A DNA stretch of 64,000 bases. Origin: Rhodococcus maanshanensis NBRC 100610 (GTDB taxonomy: Bacteria > Actinomycetota > Actinomycetes > Mycobacteriales > Mycobacteriaceae). Positions 59,731 through 64,000 of this stretch are shown here, piece after piece. Position 1 is the first letter of the stretch; each line of letters opens with the position of its first letter. Where the stretch lies: assembly GCF_001894865.1 (NCBI RefSeq), contig NZ_BCXA01000034.1, positions 18,437 to 82,436 of the forward strand, given 5' to 3'. The position numbers and the translations under genes are program-made. The notes below the pieces were generated by a model, which had not been told where the DNA came from, ran no database searches, and worked only from the letters and a program-made list of their open reading frames with translations.

Positions 59731-62423
59731 TGGACATCCCAGACCTGGCCGAAACCATCCGCCTCGATTGCGACGTACTGGTCATCGGCGGTGGCACGGC
59801 AGGCACGATGGCCGCGCTGACCGCAGCCGAGAACGGCGCCGACGTGCTGCTGCTCGAGAAGGCACACGTACGGCACTCCGGCGCGCTGGCGATGGGGATG
59901 GACGGCGTCAACAACGCCGTCATCCCCGGCAAGGCCGAGCCGGAGGACTACGTCGCCGAGATCACCCGCGCCAACGACGGAATCGTGAACCAGCGCACCG
60001 TCTACCAGACCGCGACCCGCGGCTTCGCGATGGTGCAACGGCTCGAGAAGTACGGCGTGAAGTTCGAGAAGGACGAGTACGGCGAGTATGCGGTGCGCCG
60101 GGTGCACCGCTCCGGTTCCTATGTGCTGCCGATGCCCGAGGGCAAGGACGTGAAGAAGGCGCTGTACCGGGTGCTGCGGCAACGGAAGATGCGCGAGAAG
60201 ATCCGGATCGAGAACCGCCTGATGCCGGTGCGGGTGCTGACGGATCGGGGCCGCGCGGTCGGTGCGGCGGCACTGAACACCCGCACCGGGGAGTTCGTCG
60301 CGGTCGGGGCGAAGGCCGTCATCCTGGCGACCGGCCCCTGCGGACGGCTCGGGCTGCCCGCGTCGGGATACCTGTACGGCACCTACGAGAACCCGACCAA
60401 CGCAGGCGACGGCTACTCGATGGCCTACCACGCGGGGGCCGAGCTGAGCGGCATCGAGTGCTTCCAGATCAACCCCCTCATCAAGGACTACAACGGACCG
60501 GCGTGCGCCTACGTCGCGAACCCGTTCGGCGGCTACCAGGTCAACGCGCATGGCGAGCGCTTCGTCGACTCCGATTACTGGTCGGGACAGATGATGAGCG
60601 AGGTCAAGCAGGAGATCGAATCAGCCCGCGGCCCCATCTATCTCAAGGTCAGTCACCTACCGACCGAGACCCTGGACACGCTCGAGTCCATCCTGCACAC
60701 CACCGAACGGCCCACCCGCGGAACGTTTCACGTGAATCGCGGGCACGACTACCGCACCCACGACATCGAGATGCACATCTCCGAGATCGGCCTGTGCAGT
60801 GGACATTCGGCGTCCGGCGTGTGGGTGGACGAGCACGGCGCGACGACGGTGCCCGGGCTGTACGCGGCAGGCGACCTGGCCTGCGTGCCACACAACTACA
60901 TGATCGGCGCCTTCGTGTACGGGGACCTCGCGGGGTCGCACGCCACCGGCACCCTGGCGACCGTGGACGCTCCGGCCGAACTGCCGGCCGATCAGCTGCG
61001 GGCGGCGCACGAGCTGATCTACCGGCCGCTCCTGCACCCGGAGGGACCGCCGCAGCCGCAGGTCGAGTACAAGCTGCGGCGCTTCGTCAATGACTATGTG
61101 GCGCCACCGAAAACGGCCACCAAGCTGTCCATCGCGGTCGAGACCTTCCAGCGGATGACCGCGGAGATCGAGGGCATGGGGGCGACCAGCCCGCACGAAC
61201 TGATGCGGTGCGCGGAGGTGTCGTTCATCCGGGACTGCGCGGAAATGGCGTCGCGCAGCTCGCTCACCCGCACGGAGAGCCGATGGGGCCTGTACCACGA
61301 GCGGGCGGACCTGCCCGGCCAGAACGACTCCGACTGGGGATACCACCTGAACCTGCGCAAGAGCGCCGGGGGCGAGATGGAGTTCCTCAAGCGTCCGGTG
61401 GCGCCGTACTTCGTGTCGGTCCCTGGCCTGGACGACCTTCCGCCGCGTGACCAGCGGGTCGTGCCGGTGCGACAGCCGCCGCTGGTGGGCGGGCGCGCAC
61501 CGATCGCGCCGACCTCGCGGATCGACGCCACCCCCGCCGACGTCCGGCCCCGCTCGCCTCGGATCGTGGAGGTCCTCGGGCTCGACAGTCCGACCGCGGC
61601 GGAGCTCCGTCCCTATCTGATCGATGCGGACCCGCAGGTGCGCGCGACCGCAATCGCCACCCTGACCGAGGCCACCCCAGACGGATTCGACGCCCTACTG
61701 GTCGCCGCGCTCGGTGACGAGAACGCCACCGTGCGCCGGGCGGCCGCGGACGGGCTACGCGAGCTGGTCGAGGTGCTGCCCTCGGCCGGTGCGCTGGCGC
61801 GCCACCTCACATCCGACGATCCGCTCGTCCGGTCCACGGTGGTCGACCTCCTGAGGGCGCTGCGCGCAGGGACAGGGGCGCAGTACGGGGCGGCGCTCGA
61901 GGACGTCGACCATCGGGTCCGCATCGAGGCGGTGCGGTCGCTGGTGTCCCTCGACGACTGGCAGACGGTGACCACCGTCGCCGCTGACGAGAACCGCGAG
62001 GTGCGGATCGCCTGCGCGCAGGGCCTCGCCACGATCGGCCTCGGGGGTCTCGAGGCGGCCCGAACCCTCGCGTCCGACCGTGACCCCCTCGTCCGCGCGG
62101 CCGCGCTGGCGGCCTTTGCCTCGCTGCGGCCTGCCGGGACCGATGTCGCGCTGGCCGTCGCCGGACTGGAGGAGTCGGCATGGCAGATCCGGCAGGGTGC
62201 GGCGCGTGCCCTCGCCGGTGCCCTCCCGGAGGATGCGGTGCCCGCGCTGGCGGGGGCCCTCACCGACGTGCACCTCGACGTCCGCAAGGCCGCGGTACTC
62301 ACGCTTGCGACGTGGCCGGGAGACGCTGCGGCGCAACAGGTGTTGAGCACCGCGATCGACGACACGGACGCCGACGTACGCGCCTACGCCCGGCGCGCGC
62401 TCATGGACCCGGTCCGCGTCTGA
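59730..62423 (+). CDS. AprA-like FAD oxidoreductase with C-terminal HEAT repeats
   Basis: The 897-residue protein begins with the FAD motif VLVIGGGTAGTMAALTAAENG. LLEKAHVRHSGALAMGMDGVN follows, close to the VEKAAVERSGAVAQGLSAIN of APS reductase subunit AprA as I recall it. NPTNAGDGYSMAYHAGAEL and the histidine-bearing GHSASGVWV near residue 357 also fit, as does VPGLYAAGDLA. From about residue 610 to the end are roughly nine HEAT/PBS-lyase-type repeats (e.g. DADPQVRATAIATL, DENREVRIACAQGLATIG), absent from AprA. With the AprB-like ferredoxin it may form a two-subunit oxidoreductase acting on a sulfur compound brought in by the transporter. The substrate is unproven. Confidence 0.85.
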   Translation: MDIPDLAETIRLDCDVLVIGGGTAGTMAALTAAENGADVLLLEKAHVRHSGALAMGMDGVNNAVIPGKAEPEDYVAEITRANDGIVNQRTVYQTATRGFAMVQRLEKYGVKFEKDEYGEYAVRRVHRSGSYVLPMPEGKDVKKALYRVLRQRKMREKIRIENRLMPVRVLTDRGRAVGAAALNTRTGEFVAVGAKAVILATGPCGRLGLPASGYLYGTYENPTNAGDGYSMAYHAGAELSGIECFQINPLIKDYNGPACAYVANPFGGYQVNAHGERFVDSDYWSGQMMSEVKQEIESARGPIYLKVSHLPTETLDTLESILHTTERPTRGTFHVNRGHDYRTHDIEMHISEIGLCSGHSASGVWVDEHGATTVPGLYAAGDLACVPHNYMIGAFVYGDLAGSHATGTLATVDAPAELPADQLRAAHELIYRPLLHPEGPPQPQVEYKLRRFVNDYVAPPKTATKLSIAVETFQRMTAEIEGMGATSPHELMRCAEVSFIRDCAEMASRSSLTRTESRWGLYHERADLPGQNDSDWGYHLNLRKSAGGEMEFLKRPVAPYFVSVPGLDDLPPRDQRVVPVRQPPLVGGRAPIAPTSRIDATPADVRPRSPRIVEVLGLDSPTAAELRPYLIDADPQVRATAIATLTEATPDGFDALLVAALGDENATVRRAAADGLRELVEVLPSAGALARHLTSDDPLVRSTVVDLLRALRAGTGAQYGAALEDVDHRVRIEAVRSLVSLDDWQTVTTVAADENREVRIACAQGLATIGLGGLEAARTLASDRDPLVRAAALAAFASLRPAGTDVALAVAGLEESAWQIRQGAARALAGALPEDAVPALAGALTDVHLDVRKAAVLTLATWPGDAAAQQVLSTAIDDTDADVRAYARRALMDPVRV

Positions 62424-62443
62424 GAGACCGGGCCGGACACGGT

Positions 62444-63281
62444 TCACCCCCGTCGCAGCGCGTACTCGGTATACGTCCCGACGGGGGTGAACCCGATCCG
62501 CTCGTAGACGGGCGCACCGTCCTCGAACGCCTGCAACACCACCCGCTCCACCCCGGCCGCCCGGGCACGGTCGACTGCCGCCAGGGTCACCGCGGTGCCG
62601 AATCCCCGCCTGCGATGGGCCTCAAGGGCGACTACGCCGTAGAGACCGGCAACACCCGCCGCCAGGTGGATCTCCGCCCCCGCCACCGGTTCCCCGGCGA
62701 GATAGCCGACGACAAAGGTGCTGGCACACTCGCTCCGCAGGATCGCCGGACCCGCCGCCTCGAAGAAGTCGAACACCGCCGGGGACGGCGGCGTCCAGTT
62801 CCTGGCCATCAGCTCCGCATAGTGACGCAACTGCTCGCGATTCGTCACGGTCACGACCTTCAGGTCCGTGTCCGGCGAGGGCAACGGGATCTCCGTCATC
62901 GACCTTCAGGTCCGTGTCCGGCGAGGGCAACGGGATCTCCGTCATCGACGCGGTCATCGCCAGCTCCCTCTCCGACGCCCGAAGGCCCCGCTCCCGCAGC
63001 AACTCTCCCAGGTTCGCGGGAGTCGAGGTCGGGGCAACCCACCAGGAGAACGGGCGCCCCGCCGCGCTCACCGTGGCCAGAATCTCCTCGAGCCGTGCCT
63101 GCGCCGTGAGCCGCGTCAACCGCGCCCGGCACACCAGGTTGAAGGTGTCGTCGTCCAGTCCGCTGTCCACGATCAGGATGTCGCCGGGGTCGTGCACCCT
63201 CGCGCCGGCGACCGTGGGGTGCAGGTGCCCCGCATGCGACGCGAGATTGAGTTCCATTGCCTCCATCAGATCGTCGCCCAC
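62444..63281 (-). pseudogene. GNAT acetyltransferase gene split by a 46-bp tandem duplication
   Basis: The first reading frame (63281 leftwards) encodes an N-terminal GNAT-like domain up to the sequence MTEIPLPSPDTDLKV and then goes out of frame. The second frame (62899 to 62444, 151 residues) encodes a GNAT domain with YGVVALEAHRRRGFGTAVT and YERIGF. The break is an exact 46-bp tandem repeat. Removing one unit gives a single uninterrupted 263-codon frame, two tandem GNAT folds, so the duplication is recent. The unit contains an ATG (62897-62899), so the C-terminal domain may still be made separately. The GTG at 63281 or ATG at 63266 could be the original start. Confidence 0.75.
62854..62945. 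repeat. 46-bp perfect tandem duplication
   Basis: Positions 62854-62899 and 62900-62945 are identical over 46 bases, and four more bases (CGAC) repeat after the second unit. The length is not a multiple of three, so the duplication frameshifts the acetyltransferase gene. Confidence 0.95.
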
Positions 63282-63354
63282 ACGGCGATCCTAGTGAGAG
63301 CTCATCGTCCCTCTGAGCTCGCCCGGCCGTCACTCGGCGGCCGGGTGGTGGCGT

Positions 63355-63411
63355 CGAGTGTGCAGTTGTCGGGGCATCCGCCGGGTGGAGACGCCGGTAG
63401 GTGCACACTCG
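63355..63411. repeat. Dispersed hairpin repeat, copy 3
   Basis: CGAGTGTGCA (63355-63364) pairs with TGCACACTCG (63402-63411). The intervening GTTGTCGGGGCATCCGCC and GCCGGTAGG are diverged forms of the copy 1/2 loop. It is in the 331-base gene-free stretch between the acetyltransferase gene and the 5S gene, 76 bases from copy 4. Confidence 0.75.
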
Positions 63412-63430
63412 GCCGGCCCGCGGGTGGTGT

Positions 63431-63487
63431 CGAGTGTGCAGTTGTCGGGGCATCGGCCGGGTGCGGGTGTCGGTAGGTGCACACTCG
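63431..63487. repeat. Dispersed hairpin repeat, copy 4
   Basis: CGAGTGTGCA (63431-63440) and TGCACACTCG (63478-63487) again pair. It is in direct tandem with copy 3 (76-base period), and the flanks GGGTGGTG also repeat, so the pair arose by local duplication. The rest of the gene-free stretch 63282-63612 is GC-rich with no gene seen apart from the rRNA terminator. Confidence 0.75.
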
Positions 63488-63552
63488 GCCGGCCGGCCCG
63501 CGGCTCACGGGTGCGAGGGGTGCGAGGGGTGCGTACGTTCTTGCCCCAGATA

Positions 63553-63607
63553 TGCGAAATGCCTCGCATCGCAGTCTCTTTCAAGACTGTGATGCGAGGC
63601 ATTCGCA
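63553..63607 (-). terminator. rRNA operon terminator
   Basis: A ~24-bp stem with one bulged base and one mismatch (63553-63577 with 63584-63607) starts about six bases after the 5S 3' end on the minus strand. There is no long U-tract. Position and strength indicate that it ends the rRNA operon. Confidence 0.75.
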
Positions 63608-63612
63608 ATTTA

Positions 63613-63731
63613 TGTTCGGCGGTGTCCTACTCTCCCACACCCTGTCGAGTGCAGTACCATCGGCGCTGGAGGGCTTAGCTTCCGGGTTCGGAATGGGGCC
63701 GGGCGTTTCCCCTCCGCTATGGCCGCCGTAA
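63613..63731 (-). rRNA. rrf: 5S ribosomal RNA
   Basis: Read on the minus strand, the 119-base sequence runs from TTACGGCGGCCATAGCGGAG to GACACCGCCGAACA. It contains CCCATTCCGAACCCGGAAGC and GGGTGTGGGAGAGTAGG, the conserved 5S loops, and its 5' and 3' ends pair (GGCGG with CCGCC). It matches actinobacterial 5S closely, particularly Rhodococcus-type. End positions are within a base or two. Confidence 0.96.
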
Positions 63732-63850
63732 CTCTGTGAAATTTTCACACGGAACCTGGTCAGAAACCAAATCAGATCTGGATTCAATCTTCCGGTTCAT
63801 GAAACAAAACGTGTGTTGTTTCAGATACCGCACAGTGGACGCGTAGCTTC
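63732..63850 (-). other. 23S-5S spacer
   Basis: About 119 bases lie between the two rRNAs. The sequence is less GC-rich (ATTTTCACACGGAACC, TGAAACAACACACG in minus-strand reading) and holds processing sequence. No tRNA is seen. Confidence 0.8.
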
Positions 63851-64000
63851 TTTGTGGTAAGTCCTCGGCCTATTAGTACCAGTCACCTGCACACGTTACC
63901 GTGCTTCCAGTTCTGGCCTATCAACCCGGTGGTCTGCCGGGGGCCTTACCCCCTCGAGGGGGTGAGAAACCTCATCTTGGAACAGGCTTCCCGCTTAGAT
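63851..64000 (-). rRNA. rrl: 23S ribosomal RNA, 3' end
   Basis: On the minus strand the sequence ATCTAAGCGGGAAGCCTGTT, then GAACTGGAAGCACGG, GGTGACTGGTACTAATAGGC and CGAGGACTTACCACAAA is the conserved 3' terminal domain of bacterial 23S rRNA. The gene continues past the window edge. The 3' end is placed near 63851 from the ACTTACCAC segment expected to pair with the 23S 5' end and could be a few bases off. Confidence 0.95.

Noticed and set aside
63355..63487. Tandem hairpin repeats as a possible CRISPR array
   Set aside because: There are only two units, each is itself palindromic with no unique spacers of regular length, the same element occurs singly elsewhere, and no cas gene is present.

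Overview
The window is high-GC actinobacterial chromosome. The 5S and 23S rRNA sequences at the right end, the many GTG starts, the apparently leaderless promoters, a WXG100/type VII-type RHS toxin and the sulfonate and fatty-acid gene content point to Mycobacteriales, most likely Rhodococcus or a near relative (inference). About 56 protein genes are packed with short gaps. There is no CRISPR array, no insertion sequence and no complete tRNA. The right end is the 3' part of an rRNA operon read on the minus strand: 23S 3' end, spacer, 5S and terminator.

Layout. 1-4.2 kb: C-terminus of a TPR protein, a membrane protein, an acyl-CoA synthetase and a DUF1266 protein. 4.2-10.5 kb (minus): a four-gene polymorphic toxin operon of SseB-like protein, T7SS-associated helical protein, 1638-residue RHS toxin and coupled small immunity gene. 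10.5-15.3 kb: a PucR-type regulator divergent from an aldehyde dehydrogenase/GMC oxidoreductase pair, with a perfect palindrome between them. 15.3-21.8 kb: acyl-CoA dehydrogenase/TetR, a secreted CocE-type hydrolase, MarR/epoxide hydrolase with two identical operators, and a MaoC-like protein. 21.8-30.7 kb: a sulfonate/sulfinate sulfur-acquisition operon on the minus strand (lipoprotein, permease, ATPase, DszB-like protein, two SsuD-like monooxygenases, class II aldolase-like protein, cytosolic binding-protein fold). It faces an IclR gene, and two matching palindromes lie between them. 30.7-38 kb: serine beta-lactamase-like lipoprotein, a two-component system divergent from an ABC/FtsX exporter, and a class II glutamine amidotransferase. 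38-43.6 kb: a stress-type set (P-type ATPase with altered motifs, PPK2, small membrane, DUF6325 and SHOCT proteins). 43.6-55.3 kb: MFS transporter behind a tiny leaderless upstream ORF, YCII protein, HNH-like protein, carboxylesterase, SDR, an AHSA1/ArsR module, a possible nuclease-RAMA protein, VOC protein, secreted hydrolase and a MarR/long-chain acyl-CoA ligase pair. 55.6-62.4 kb: a six-gene operon of GntR regulator, AprB-like ferredoxin, ABC transporter whose binding protein carries a NosL-like tail, and an AprA-like flavoprotein with C-terminal HEAT repeats. 62.4-63.3 kb: an acetyltransferase gene broken by a 46-bp tandem duplication.

Two systems stand out. The 55.6-62.4 kb operon pairs homologues of both dissimilatory APS reductase subunits with a sulfonate/taurine-type importer and a probable copper-binding NosL-like domain; I know of no established function for this combination. 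The 21.8-29.7 kb operon contains a protein keeping the Cys-His-Arg residues of the DszB desulfinase, which suggests that C-S cleavage proceeds through a sulfinate.

A dispersed hairpin repeat built around GAGTGTGCA/TGCACACTC occurs four times, and a second hairpin family with a GGCGGCGGAG core occurs twice in the sulfur operon, once inside coding sequence. Several regulator genes have a -10 hexamer (often TAGCGT) 6-8 bases before the start codon and no Shine-Dalgarno sequence, so leaderless transcription is probably common here.
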